From: Lanius collurio
Taxonomy: Eukaryota > Chordata > Aves > Passeriformes > Laniidae
Direction of reading: 5' to 3'
NCBI GenBank assembly: GCA_020086605.1
Contig: JACBWW010000048.1
Location: 277,002 to 341,001 of the forward strand
DNA length: 64,000 bases
The first letter of the stretch is position 1. Every line of letters starts with the position of its first letter. The notes beneath the pieces are model-generated. The model ran no database searches, was not told the origin of the DNA, and saw only the letters and a program-made list of their open reading frames with translations. A program made the translations under genes and the position numbers. Below, in pieces: positions 39,841 to 54,240 of this stretch.

Positions 39841-40414
39841 TTGCAAGCACAGTTAGTGTCAAAATATTATTTTTCAGGCAAATGGCTTACAACAGCTCTG
39901 TACCTATTCCAGTCTACACGTACTATACAAACATGCCGACTGCTGTTTGGGAAAGCTTGTCAGGTTTCTCCTATTCTCTTGACAGAGAAAATGAAGACCT
40001 TACTAAATTTTTTCCTGCCCTTACCCACACTACCTGTGTGGAGCATGCATACGGACAGATTTGCTTCATGGAACGCAGAAAGGGCGTATCTTTGTGGCTC
40101 AGTGTGCCCTTATCTCATACCCAGAAAGAGCCAAGCTCACAAGGTACCACTACCACCACTTTGTTCTCCACCAAAGCAGAGCCTCTTGTAGAGCTGGCCC
40201 GGGACCTGGACAAGGAAAGGCTTTCCATATGTATCCTCTGCAGATTATACAACCTAATAGCCTCTGCAGAAGCCTGAAGGTGAATAAGCTGGAGTGTGTT
40301 ATGTTTGGCATGTATCAATGCACGCAGATGTATAAAAGTTCAAGGACCACATTTGTTATGCGTGTATTTATACTGTCTTTCCTCCCAGGGGACAGCAAGA
40401 TCTTAGTCTATTAA
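39841..40414 (+). other. Unidentified GC-richer island open in all three forward frames
   Basis: Three overlapping forward open frames cover this stretch (39841-40191, 39882-40277, 40061-40414), the longest being 131 codons. I recognise no protein family, and no frame shows codon periodicity by eye. The neighbourhood is less AT-rich than the intron around it, which by itself lowers stop density. It may be part of an old repeat or a transcribed non-coding exon. I do not call it a gene. Confidence 0.3.
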
Positions 40415-43400
40415 AGTCTAAATAACACTTAGGTGGTGCAGAGTGAATTGTTCGTGGTCACCTGATAAAAGTAAACTTCCTTATTCATACGGGTTACTAA
40501 AATCTGTGGCTATTGATTTCACTCAGCTGTTATGTATATTATACTGCTGTACTTTTGCTACCAGATATTTAAAGTAGACATAAAAATAAACAAATAAAAT
40601 AATAAACCTAAACGACAGGGTTTATTTCATAAGCTATACATTTTCTGCCATGGTAGAGAAGGGCTTCAGCAATGTAAGTACAAAATGCCTGCAAGAAAAA
40701 GGAAATGTGGACTTCTAGCTGTGTGAATCGGACTGCAATGAGCCCTGGGTTAAGCTATTTTTTTACAGTGGATTTTACACTTCAAGCAAATGCAATATTC
40801 TTATTATAATAATTTCTTAATGCACATATAATAATCATTACCCATAGTGCAAAGACAGGCACTGGAATATGGCTAAAATTGTTATTCTCAATATTATTTC
40901 AATAAAGTTTCTTAAAATAAAATGCTTCTGTAATTGATGACTTATATGATTATTTGAAATCCTTACTAAAGAAATCTTGTTTCTGTTATTGTTGTCTAAC
41001 AAGACCACAATGTTGCATCATTTAACAGGCCCAAGAAGGCAGGCAACAGAAAAAACATCTCTTGGAGTACAAACCTCTTTGTGTATTAAGCAAGCAAACT
41101 CATGTAACTTCATGTTTAGCAATAATAACTGTATACTCTTTCTCAAAGAAAATTCCACTGTTCCAGTTTCAATCATGCCAGATGTCATTACCAGCATTTA
41201 TTCTTGTTAAAAATTTGAATTATAGCAGGAGAGCCTGTAATTTTCTTTTTTATATATATAAGGAGAAGAAAGGTAAGCAAATGTCAGTGCTTTTTGAACC
41301 AAAGGAAAAAGAAAAGAAATAAAGAAACCAGCATTTTATTTTATTAAAGCAGCATTAACAAAGTCACTGACAATTTCAAACAGGGTTTATTTTTCACATA
41401 CGCAGAAATAAAAGTGTTTCAGAGAAATCTCTGTTGTGGTGATGAGGAGTGCACTGCCCCTTAAAGCTCCAAATCTTCCCTTTGTGCACCCGGACAAAAG
41501 TTCAGGGGTGATCTGCTGCTCTGAGACACATTCTACCTCTGCTAATACAACTTTCTGCCAATACAAGGTAGTGTTGATGAGACTGCTAGTTTTCTCCTAG
41601 GGAGACTGGGTTGTATTCCTGGAAGCAGCTGAAATTAAAGGGAGTTCTTAATTTTAGTGAAGAGGTTAAAGCATTCCAAAATACACACCGCTCAACTCAC
41701 AGGAATTTGGAATGTGTTGCGTAAATAGCTCTAGCTGGTGACATTTTCTAAGGCTTAACAAGCTGCTTGGAAAAATGGTTTGTGCTGAGTCTTAGAATCA
41801 CTAGTAAATCAAACAACATCAGAAGTTCACTACTTGATTAAGAAAGGGTCCTACCAGGAAGTTTAAAAATAATACTCCTAATTTTATTTCAGCATATGAA
41901 CTGATTATCCTGAATGTATTTGAATACATAGAAATCAGAAGGGTTTGATACACAAACCTTCTGAAAGAAACTCCGAGTTTCTCTTCCGTGAACCGGTTTC
42001 TCATACCACAGATGGTAGCCCAGGAGGGGAAATGAGTTCTGCAGACTCACCACCCACCGGTAGGGGAAGGGAGGGAGCAGACACTGAGGCTAGTTTTGAC
42101 CCAATCCCCCAGAATACCAAGCAGAATTGCTTCAAGTCACAATTTCCTTCTTATGCTGCTCCCAGGGCAGCATGCAATTATGTACTGCAACTGGCTTAGG
42201 GCAGGCTGGGTCCACAATTAGTCCCTTGACCTTGCTGAGACTAACAGTGTGAGTAAGGTGAGCATGACATATCTCTCTCTCAAAATTCTCAATTATTTTA
42301 TACAACTAATGTAACAGTAATTTCCCTGCATCTTAAAGAAATTGCTCGCTATCATAAAAAGAGACTTGCCTATAAACTCAACTAAAAGGTCAAAATGATA
42401 GTTTTAATTCAAAGTTTCCATAGCTTTCTTGATAAAATGAGTATGAATATAGATTGTCGCTTTATTTCTACTTTCCATTAAAAAGCATAGGATTTTCTTC
42501 TACTTTCTGTAATAGGTTTATTAGTTATAGCTCTATTACAACAATACTCAAGGAAGTTCCATTCATATCATAGACAATTATCTGTGATAAAGTTCATGGC
42601 AGAAACTGTAGATGGAATAAATGCTGACATGGGCACATTAATGCACATGCCACTCACATTGTGTCAGGTACAGCTACCCCTTAGGTTTGAAGATACAAAT
42701 GCTCCTTTCAGCACTTTGGCATATCTCAAGTAATTAGAAGCCATCTGCTGAAATCTTCGATGTTCAGCCTCAAACAGCCATCTTGAAATGGTTCGGGCTT
42801 TATGTCACGCTGCAGGGCATACCTTTCCCTCCATGCTTAAGCTGAAAGAGGCCTCAGACAGTGAGTAAGAATGAGATCATGGAGAGAAAAAACCACTGCC
42901 AGGAGTCTGACCTAGCCTGTCCAATTAATTGTCAGTGAGTTAAAACAATGGAAACTCATTAAACAAACAAATACAAATCCAAACTTCTAAATTAAAGATG
43001 AAATGTGGGTCAGTTTGGGACCCAATCATTAATTAAATAATCCATAATAGCCAATTAAAATAGAATATCAGGAAGAACTGAGGCAGGGAGAGATGGCTCA
43101 GTTAACCACAGAGCAAGCAGAATGTGTTTCTTCTCTTCTTGTAGCCAAGATGCAACATACATCTACTGCATACAAGTAATGGGCACAGAAGCTGGTATCC
43201 ATGGTTGCAGAAGAAGACTTTTCAGGGCAACATTAAAATACCACAGCAAACAGAACTCCATGAAAACTCACTATTTTTGTCTTCCAGTCAGATAATCTTC
43301 ATGAGTGGGGTTGCAACCTTTCTGTAACACCTGCCTTATACACACAGTAGAAAAAAATTATTATTCCTTACTATCTAAAAGGTCACTTAATGAGATAGAC

Positions 43401-46400
43401 ATAAAGAATAAAACATGCCACAGTATACACTTTGAATGATTAATCATACTGAGTTCTAAACCCATGATGAACATGTGATCACAGTTCAGTGATATTTTCA
43501 GTGAGAAGTTTATGATACTATACAGCGAGGGAGTTACCACAGAATAGTAGCATACAGTAAATAATAAATGGAGAAAATAACCAATCATAAAGCTGAAGAA
43601 CATTTCTGACTGCACAATACTAATGGAGATCAAAAAGGCAACTAACCCATGTGTAATACATGAGTAAAGAGAAGTAACCTCCAGAACTTCCATGTAAATC
43701 AGTTAGTTATTAAGCACACTGCGTCAGGGTTTAGTGAAGCAACTTCTCAAAACCATAAAAATCACTTATTGGAACAGCTGACTCTACAGCATGTATGATG
43801 AGAAGATGCTTTTTAGCAATCCTGAATAAAAATTAAAGATGTTGCTTTGGCCAGTGACTATAGTTGGCTTATCAAGAGCAGTCACAGCAATGTAATTTAG
43901 ACAGCTCTCACAAGACACGTGTCATAGTGTGATCCTAAAAAAGCAGATTATGAAGTCCTGAATCTACTTCACTTCAAACAGCAAAATTAGTCATTAAAGT
44001 CTCATAAAGTCTAGATCCCTTTCTACACCATCTCTGCTACACTGAACACAACACTGAAAAGTGGAGTCAATGCACAGACATGCTTCAGAACCTGATAACC
44101 CACACAGCGTTAATTAAGAATGTAAGCATATATACTGCAAATATCAACATACAGATTTTTCGGCATAATCAAAAATGAAAATATTCAAGACTATGCCAGC
44201 TATTTTTTAGTTAGGATGAAGCAAATTTATTAGTTAGGAAATATGAAAGGACAATACAGTACAAATACTCTTTCAGAAATCCACATAGAAATTTTCTGTA
44301 TGACTTTGAGGATAAGTTGCTCAGAAATATAGAATATTATAAAAATAATTTGGGGGATTTTGCAGATGGCTATTAGGTGAAATTAACTTTTTACAAGAGA
44401 GTTTTTCATTGCAAAGAACTCTACCAAGTTTTCAAAGTTTAAAACAATTTCCTAACATCCTTACTTTATGCAGCTTTGCACTGATATCCTTGAGTATTAA
44501 CTCCTAGAAGCACATCAAATCTTCACCTGTTCAACAAAAGTTTCTTAACTACACAGAGCCCTATAATAAGTGACTTTTCCTTATTCAAATCACTGCAGTC
44601 ATACCCCAACAGTGCTCATGGTATAATTTTTTTGGCTGACGAACCACCAAAACTCACCTATCTATTAATCAATTAGTATGTCAGATTGAAGTGGTATTAC
44701 AATACTATTTTGTAAAGCCAGTAATATAGCTATCTTTCCTTGACAGAACAATTAATCACATGTTAAAGGTGGTTTCTGCACATAGGGCAAATTTCTGCTT
44801 GTGACCACAGAAGTATCCAGTTGAGTCCTGGCTGAATCTCCTCCAGCTCATCCAATCTCTGCATGGGATGGGATCCCATCCCCACATGCTTACATAAACA
44901 ACTTGCCCCCATTAAGAAAGGCCTAGAAGAATCATTTACAAAGTGACAAATCTAAAGACACTCAGAGGGTGAACAGAGAAGCCAGAAGTATTAAACCTTT
45001 TCCATAACCTCCCTTATTCACCATAGCCAAAAACAGGAGCCCCTGAGCTGAAGCTTACTAGCTGGAGAACACAAAAGCCAGGAAACCTCAGTAGACATTC
45101 CTTCAAAAGGCAAACGGGGTCCACTGTTAGGCAGTATTATTCAAAGACCCGTAAAAAAATCATAAACACTCAGTGCCTCCAGAACTTGGTCAGTAGCTTC
45201 AACCACAAAAAAAGGAAAAGCAAAAAATCTACTAAAATTGCCTTAACTATGAAGTTCTGTAATTAAAAGTGAAATCAAAAAGAGAAATGAGGAGCAGATG
45301 TTGGTTTTATTTCTGTATGTTGACTTTATTAAGGAAACATTTCCCCATTCTCCCCCCCCAAGACATCCTTTTCTTTCATTTATGTGCTATGATTCCTATT
45401 ATTTTCTTTTCCTACTAAACAAGCGTAACCTTCATCAGTACAATGAAGCCATTCATGTCTAAATTCTTGTTGCACTTGGGATTTTTCTTTATGTGTTTTG
45501 TAATTGTTGTAGTTGATTTATAACTTTTATGTCTCAGATGTAAAATGGAAGTAGAATACAATCTTTTTTACTCTACTCTGATTAACACCTGTAAGAACAC
45601 AAGAGATATACAAAAATAACCTTTTTATTTTTTTTAAAGAACTCCTTCTCTAATTACTTTGTTTTAGAAAGCTACGGAAGACCTCCCCTGATAGGAATTA
45701 AACCAGCACCCAGTTGGTGCTTTATTGTCTCTTGAACAAAATGATTTATTGTTTGTAGTCTGAAAGCAAAAAAAGGAGGAAAATTACATTTTCTTGTACC
45801 AGCAGCCCTATTACTTTTTCTATACTATTCTTTGAAGATTACAATAACCAATATTATAATGATATCAATAACAGTTAACTCTAACAAAACTGCTTACATA
45901 AAAGCAGTGACAACTGAGATCACTATATCTCATGATGATTTTACCTTAGATATTAAATCTTGTGTTTCTTACCTCAGCATGACCTGCTATAATGTTCAAA
46001 TTTCAATTTATGTCCTATACTAGAGTCTGATCATAACTGATTTAAAAAAAAAAAAAAAAATTAAGGTTTCAAATAAAGAAAGCTTAATTAAATAGGAACA
46101 GGCAAAAAATGTAAGAAAAATTGTCAAGAAGAGGAAGTCAGAAATCCTTTACATGAGTCTAAACTATCAATAGCAAACTAATTTTAAAATTATTTATTTT
46201 CTGTATCAATGAGAATTTAATGGGATTTTTAAATACATTGATTAAAAAGTCTAAGCTCTTACTGCTTATGGAAAAAAGTGTTGTAAATAGGCAAAAGGGG
46301 TTTGTACCAAGCTGCATACCTAAACCCAAATGTACAAGATGTATACATATGCACATGCACAGCAGATGAAAAGTTGGAAATTCAAAACTCATTTGCCAAA

Positions 46401-46429
46401 AAAGCGATCATTGTAAGAGCGATGGTGCT

Positions 46430-46729
46430 GTGAGTGCAGGACGTTGTTTATCTTTCAAAGTTCCAGCTACAGCTCTTTCCCCATATTTTTCAGCAATTCC
46501 ACGGAATTTGGATTCAGTATTAGCAGAACATACTCCAATGCACCCCATGAAGTTCCAGAAGAACATTTTTGTGAAGTTGGCTGAAGCTGGGGAACTATTT
46601 AACAATGGGATTTATTTTGCTTTAGATGAGGCCATTATAAAACTACTGATACCTGATGAGAAAAGAGACAAAGAAGAAAAATGCATCACATTCTTAGCAG
46701 GGATTTTTGTTGGTACAAACTCAGGATGA
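46430..46729 (+). other. Unidentified 99-codon open frame
   Basis: The frame begins MSAGRCLSFKVPATALSPYF and ends FLAGIFVGTNSG. The minus strand is also open over 46605-46408. Neither product is familiar to me. There is no splice-site pair that would join it to DACH1, since it is on the opposite strand in the plus reading and the minus reading does not resemble DACH1. It may be a decayed retrocopy or simply chance. Confidence 0.25.
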
Positions 46730-49700
46730 AATGCATCATGGAGGGAACATGACCAGACATGAGTATTTCTGGAAAATTCCTTTAGGCCGGGTTATAACCA
46801 CTGTGGTTTATCTTCTTTCTCTTCATAAACTGATTCTACTTAGACAAGGCTGAGAAAAATTGCTAAAATAACTTTAAAACAGGTAAGACATCACAAAATT
46901 GTACCATTATTTAAATATTGATTATTAGTTGCACCAATCACATTATTAATTCTGAATGTTACAGAAAGGAGAATCTTCAAAAGGCTCACTAATATAAATG
47001 CAAATTAAGGCAAGCAAGAAATTTTGAAATATTTGTCTTAGTGACACTATTTGCTCCTTGAGACAAGGGAACTGTGTTGCACATGGCACTGCAAGCTCTG
47101 GAGGTCTGTTCAGTTGCCTCCTGTCATTTCAGGTGCCCCTGATATTTCCCCATAGGGCTCATGAATATGACAGAGCACCTACCTGCGTATGATCTCTGCC
47201 ATTCAGGAATAGAAGCTGGAGGCCAAGTGGGATGCCTGAAGGCATTCCAAATGGTACAAGGCACCTCTACTGAATCAAGTTGCTGATGTCTCTCTTGCTG
47301 GAAGTACTTTCATAAGGGTGAACTGCCAGAAAGTAGGAAACTCTGTAGCAAGCTGCATAATGCTCACCCAAAAAGCCTGAGTGGAACACTTCTCTCTTGT
47401 AATCTTTAGATAATCTTCACTGCATTGTCCAGAAAAGTGTGATTTATACCCTGTAATCTTCAGCTAATAAAGACCCCCCCATACCCTAGTCTATGAGTGC
47501 TTGCTCATTTAAGCTTAGACATAATTTAGGATATTTAAACGCACATAACCTAGAATAAAGTTTCTATTTTTAAAACGCCTTTCCTTTTAGCAAAGCTAGG
47601 TGGAATTAAACAAGAAAATTACATACTTCAGATGTTAGAAACTGAAGTATACTCAAGTATAATTTTAACAATGTTATGTCTTATAATGAGTTGACCTTCT
47701 ATTCTCCTTAACCCTTTTTCCATCAAAGCCACCTACACCCACTTTGCCTTCTGTTTCTCTAATCTGCAATTATTTATGTTTTCTTCATGCTGCTCTATCC
47801 ACCATGGGAGCAAAATTGTGTTTAGTGAAATATAGAGCTAATTATACCGTGAACCCAGCAACAAAAAGACAGAGCAGATGTTACTTCAGACGTGCTAACA
47901 GTCTCTACACTTAAAGCACACATAGTAAAGGACTGAACACAGTATTTGAAAAAAAATAAAAACAAGATAGGCTTAAACATGTGGAAAGAAATTAGCACAA
48001 AACTCAAACAGAATGACATACTTAATAGGCTCTAAACCATTTATTCAGTGGTTGTATTGAGCACCGATTTTGCATTAATTCAATGCATATGTGAGGCTAT
48101 ACATGGGGTCAAATATTGCATATTAGGCAATTATGCTCAACTTCTTCTGATCTCAGTACCCAGTTTTCTTCAGAATCCCTTCTGCTGTCCTTCAACAATC
48201 TGTCCACATCTCTATCTACCTGAACATTTCCCAAAACACAGAAAATACATATAAGAATAACTGCAGAGGCAAAAAAAATAGAAAAGGAAAAAAAGGTCCT
48301 TCCAAGAGTTTCTTAAGTTTTTCCTTACTGTTAGTAAGCAAGAGTTTGAAAACAGGCCTTAAAAAATAGATGAATAACTGGAAGATAGTTTAGCATTTAC
48401 TATAAGAAGTTTATCAGGATAATAGTGAGGTCTCTCAGCAGCCTACAGGGTAGCCTCTGCAAGTAGGGGATCAACAGAGCACTCTTAGCCCCTCCCTTAT
48501 TAATAAACTTCCAGAAGATTATTATTTCTCTTTCCCTACCACAAGTAAACTACTTCAAAACTAAAAATAAGTCTACATAGAGCTAAACAGAAAATTGCTA
48601 TATTTCCCTATCCAAGTTGGAAATTATTAAGGATAACTTGTAAACCTCCACGTCAGGCAAAATTCCTGTAATTCCAATTATTTTATATACATTAATGCAC
48701 TCTACATTTACCATGTCCCCTCTCATCTCAGTGGAGTCTAGTGATTCCTCTGCATACCTAAACTGCTCTATAATAAAAGTAAAATAAACCTCATTCAGTA
48801 GATACCTGATAGTTTATAGTAAGATATATCACCAAAGATACATCACCAACCAAGCTTCAATAGAAAAATTGAGACCACACAGAATTCAGCAAACACAAAT
48901 TTGAATCATGAGCTGCAGAAGCACTAAATACATTATCCCAGTAAATCATTTTCACAGGTGTACAGTGAAAGGGCACTTCCCACTTCACAAAAGTACACAT
49001 TATCACCATACAACTAGTTCAACTCCACTAATGGGAAAGAAAATATTAAAAAGGTGTGATCTCAAATTCATCCTTGAAGGGACATACGCCTGCATAAAAT
49101 GTATTTGCCCGGTGATAAATCATAGAGAAATAACTCTAGTAAGAGATATCCATAATCCAGAACTTCAAATAACTGCTTAAAAACACACATAACGAGACTA
49201 ATCGCAGTACTCTAGAAGGCAACATGTCTTTAACAGCAATCATCACAGTATGAAATCAACTTGAGCTTATTACATTTGGCTGAATAATCTAAAACTGTAG
49301 AATTAAAAATAATTATTGATAAAAGATAAGACATAAAACCTCCCTAGCTGTTTAAATCTAAGAATATCAGGGGATGGAATGAATGTTGAATTTATGTTGT
49401 GGAAAATTGGTCCCAAGTTGGTTTTACACTTCATCAGAAAGCACTTTTGTCTTGTATGCAAACAGTTAATGAAGCATACCAAAACTGCAACTTTTTTGCT
49501 AGCGCTGGTGTGGTAAGAATCAGAGCATATTCCATAGCTTGCAGAATATTTAAGAAACATTATAGATTTTTCATTTATTTTTCTTTGGTTATGATGCAGA
49601 ATCCTATAATTTTAAATAAGATTTCTTCTTCCATTTTCAAGTACTGTTTTATACAGCTTGCAGTTGCAGAAATAGTATAGCCTTTCATATCTTAAGCATT

Positions 49701-50887
49701 TTTTTTGTTCCTTTACGGAGCATTCTCAAGAAAAGATGACACCACGTAAGTTAACTGGTGCTCTAATAAGTTCTAAGAATGCATGGATTCTTTACAAGCT
49801 CTCATGTTAGATATGTGCCTGGTTCTAAGATTTTACAGTTGCACCTACCTCTATTTTATTTTTGTTTTATTTTTGTTCAGCTATTCTCACAGTTGAAAAC
49901 AAGAAACTAATTATCCCAAGTGGATAATAGTTATAGGATCATATCCTTTCTAGAGAAAATGGGCAGGACAGCCTCTTTCATACCGAAACTGAAACAAACA
50001 TATAGAACAGGCCTTACAATATTCTGAATACTTGCCTTTAAAAGGCTTTCTTTTCATATTGCAGTTTCATGATTTTTGCATCAAGAATTTGTCTGCAGAA
50101 TTATATCTGACTATGGCAATCAGTTCAATTATCTTAACCACAGACGCTCTGACGATTAAGTTTGGGAAATTATTGGGCTTACACAGCTGAACAAATGATC
50201 GGCCAACTCCAGTCAATCACCACATCAAAAAGAAAGTCCCAACTGCAAAGATAAATGGCATCAGTGCTCTGCAGGAGGGGACAAAGCTGCCTAAAAAACT
50301 GAGTAATGCAGGGACTGAATGTATTTATTTACTCAAGAATCACAAAGGCTGTTTTATCTGTGGAATCCAGCCCTTTACCACTTATCTTGTAAAGATGTTC
50401 CCATCAGCAGACCAACATGATAAACACCACTAATATAGATTATATTGAATACTCAAACTTCAGGAAATTGGTGTACCCTGTTTTCTGCCATACATCCTCA
50501 TTAAACAATCCCATCAATTAAGGGCACAAAGTACAACTTTGAGCAGCCCTTGCTAAAGAAGAAAAATTAAAATTATCTGCCATTAACAGCTTACAGGAAG
50601 ATGAATCCACCAAGCTGCACATCAACTGTACAGCCTGGGGTATGTTTCAACAATTACTATCATCAAACCTACCCATATTATAATAGAATAGAAGTTTGGG
50701 GCACTCCAGTCACAGTTAGGACTGTAGAAGTTCATAACACTTAAATTACTAAGCCAGATGATGTTGCAATGCCTGTTCTTATGCTTTGAGTGCCACCAAA
50801 GTAGATTTCATATAAACAGACTACATACATAGTATGTAGACCTAAACTACCTTGCATAAGTTTCTTAAGATTCCCTATGTTTCTAAC

Positions 50888-51330
50888 ATACTGATGCCAT
50901 GACGATTTTTTCTTTTTCTTTTTCTTTTACACCCCTTTTATATACCTTTTTATAGCTTTTTGTATTCTTAGTGCTTTTTAGCCTACATTCTTATACTTCT
51001 TTTGTTAAATTAAGAGACTAAATATCTTAGAAGCCCCAGAACCCAAGGTCCTCTCCAGAAACATTTTGTAAACTAAGGGGGAAGGTTCCTTAGGGAAGGG
51101 GGCTCTCTCAAGCCTCTCACTGGGGAATTTTTGATAGGTATGCTAACTAGTAAAACCTATATTGTTATACCTGATCTATTGTGGGTGTGCATGGCAGTGT
51201 GCATTTTGGTGCATTCCACCTGGACATGGTGCACCTAAGGATCCTTAAAATAAATACTGAGGTAAAACCCCTTTTTCCCTTGCAATCATGTTCGATTCTT
51301 GGTTTTAAGAACAGGAAAGGGTATCAATAC
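50888..51330 (+). mobile_element. Solo LTR of an avian endogenous retrovirus
   Basis: The LTR spans 50892-51326 (435 bp). It begins TGATGCCATGACGATTTTTT and ends GGAAAGGGTATCA, giving TG...CA termini. It is flanked by the direct repeat ATAC (50888-50891 and 51327-51330), the likely target-site duplication. A polyadenylation signal AATAAA lies at 51249-51254, about 80 bases from the end, followed by a T-rich region. The body (for example ttccttagggaagggggctc and gtgcattccacctggacatg) matches a dispersed bird LTR as I remember it. No gag, pol or env lies beside it, so it is a solo LTR left by recombination. It is in the orientation opposite to DACH1, as is common for tolerated intronic LTRs. 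Confidence 0.85.
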
Positions 51331-51731
51331 AATAGCTGACACACAGCCTCTTCATTTTTATTTTTTAATTTATCATGCCATAATACGGTGACAAAAAAAA
51401 AAAAAAAAGATTTTGCTAACGTGCTGATATTTTTTACTACACGCTTGGCACTACTCCACTTTGAGCATGACTTTTACACTGAGAAGAGATTTTCCAAAGG
51501 TGGCCAGCCCAGAAGGGTTTGCAGGACCCTATTCAAAGAAATGTATGATAAAGCATCATCAGACAGCTATCCATTTCCGGCAGAGGCAATTTACTCAATA
51601 TTCAGATTTGGGTAGTGAACTTGTTGGAGCTCATTAGCTAAGAAAGCTGGGTTTGATTAATGTTTTAATATAAATCTTTCAAGAAAGCCCAACTGCAGCA
51701 AGAAATGGAAGTGGAGATTTAGAAGACACCA

Positions 51732-51750
51732 CTCCCTCCCTCCCTCCCTC
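51732..51750. repeat. Short (TCCC)n tract
   Basis: Four to five CTCC units (ctccctccctccctccctc) occur here. The minus strand is G-rich with four GGGA units, but G-runs of three make it a plausible, unproven, G-quadruplex former. Confidence 0.8.
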
Positions 51751-53292
51751 TGAGTCCATAGCAAGGAATTGCTTCAGCATGGTGTGAAGGGACATCATGC
51801 GGCTGGTGGTGCTGTCTTTCAGATGAGATATAAAACTGAGTTCTGACAACTTACAGTCATTAAATATCCCATGGCACTTTTCACAGGAGTACATGTGTTA
51901 ACCCATATGTCCTGGCTGTATTCCAAATGCATAATTGCATTCTGCCTACCTAAATTCCCTTTGCAGTTTCAGTGGCATGCGGAACTATTTATTCTCTTTC
52001 TCTCTTCTTTCCATCATTGCTCTTTGGCATTTATCCTGAGGTCCAAGAAAAGGCATAGATATACCACAATACCTAACTTTTAGCTGGCAGATATAAAAGA
52101 AGTGAGGGCAACTTATATATATAAAATAATGTGCAGGAAGAATGGGGGTCCTCAGAATTCAAAGAAAAAGAAGAAAAGGAAAAAAAAAATAGTGGGGAGC
52201 CACCTGAGCTAGACAGGGCAAAAATATAAAGAACAAGAAATCTCAGAACTGTTATGATATTCAGTCTAGGTTTTAAATAATCAGCAATTTTGAAAAGCAC
52301 CTCCATTCCTCTGGACTGTCCCAGACCTTCATAGACTTGTAGAGGGACTGGCAGGACTTTAAGATTGTACTTGGAGACTTAGATACTTAAATTACCCTTA
52401 AACCCCCCATCAACTGCAGTCCTGATGATAGTCACCTACTCTGTTAAGTTAAAAACAAAGTGGTATTTCAAGGTATAATGCTACCTTTTACATTTTAAAT
52501 AGACTGTAGGAAAAACATAGATAAAATAGAGAATGAGGCCCTCCACACTGGCAAATAATATGCTTTCACAGGAGATGGGAAAAGAGATTTGAACCACTCA
52601 TACTGATCACATTTCCTTAGAGTTGCTTTACTGACTAGGCCACTAGTTCTGAGCTCACACCACCCAACCTGGTGTAACTCAGAGTGGTTTCTTGCTTTGT
52701 GGCCAATGCCGCACAAGTAAGAGTACGTGCTGAATTCTGCCCTAAAGACCACAGGTCTGAAACCAGTCTATTTAGATATATTTTATGCTTTAAAACACAT
52801 TTATTGACCTTTTTTTTTTTTTTTTTGATAGCTTAAGAGTAAATAATACAGATACTAAGTAAACCAGCCCTGCCTAATCCTTTTCTTGGTATAGGACACA
52901 CAACTCGGCTAATGAAGTGTTTGCACCTAAATTCACTTAACTGAAATATTCAATGTAAGTAACCAACTGCCTCATGCCCTGTATAGTCAATGGGAAGTCA
53001 GCTGTACATCACAATTCACATATACATCATTCCACACTGGGGATTTGTTCCAGCACTCACTACAACAGGGATATCTCACTCGTTTTGAACTGTAGATAAT
53101 TGGACTCCAAATTTCAGCACTTTATGAAGTTAGATAAGTTAAGCAGGACTGATTCCAAACTTTTTTTTCTCTTTTTTTTTTGTTCTGTGAAAATCACCAT
53201 TGTATTTCTATCATAAAAGCAGTACAATGAATTATGTAGAAGGACAACCAAAGTGAGATTTTGTGGTTTTTGGTGAAATTATTATTTAATAG

Positions 53293-53350
53293 CTATATAT
53301 ATATATGTATATATAATATATGTATTATATATATTATATATATTATATAC
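53293..53350. repeat. (AT)n-rich tract
   Basis: Alternating TA with a few G and doublet interruptions (tatatatatatatgtatata, then ttatatatattatatatatt) makes a strongly self-complementary low-complexity region. Confidence 0.92.
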
Positions 53351-54240
53351 TCTCATCCATAGTCTTATTCTTATCATTAACCATGGTTTTCAGTTGCATT
53401 ACACAAGGAATAAAAAAATTTTTTTGCAGCCAAAATTAATGATTAAAATAATATCGGATCGCAGTCAAGAAAGAAGGATGTTTACTCAATGTTTACTCAC
53501 ATCTCTGAACTAACCTGCTCCCAGTTTTCTTCAATATTAAAACCACTGTATCTTGAGTTATTTTTGAGGACATACATTCAGGTCTTAGATTATATTGATA
53601 AGCTCCCAAAAAAAACCAAAACAACCTCCATATACTTTGTGAGCATGACTGCATGAAATAAAGGCAGGTCTGATGGATGTTTAAATAATGTAAATTACAT
53701 TTTGTAATCTATGTCCCTGATTCTCTTTTCACTTATGCTGCTGTAAATCAGGGGAAAAAAAAAAGCCCTCTGTGGATTTTCATAAACTTACTCTGCTCAA
53801 AAGCTGATACAGCTGAGAAAGAATCAAATATTCTTAATTTAAATATTGATTGTGCACTTAGGAAATTAAAATAGTTGTGATGCATATACTGAAAATAAAT
53901 ATAATTTTTAATATATATTACCTTTTGTAGGCTTATAGGCTTAGAGAGAATTCCAAGTAACTGGCTTGTCTGAAATGAAAACATGAATATTCCCAACAAA
54001 AGTGTTTTGTATTGAGGGGATTAGAGGGCAACAGTTTAGCTTGGAAGCCTTTGGAATAGCCTACATAAAAACAGGTCATTTTTAATATTATAAAAACCCC
54101 AAACTTTAATACAGAACAACAGATTGTGCTAAACTCACAATCCCCTTTCTTCTTCTCCCTCTGACATGCAAACACCTGACACACAAAGGGAGTCACATTC
54201 AGAAGGAGATTATGATGCAATGATCTCGTTGTGAATGTTG

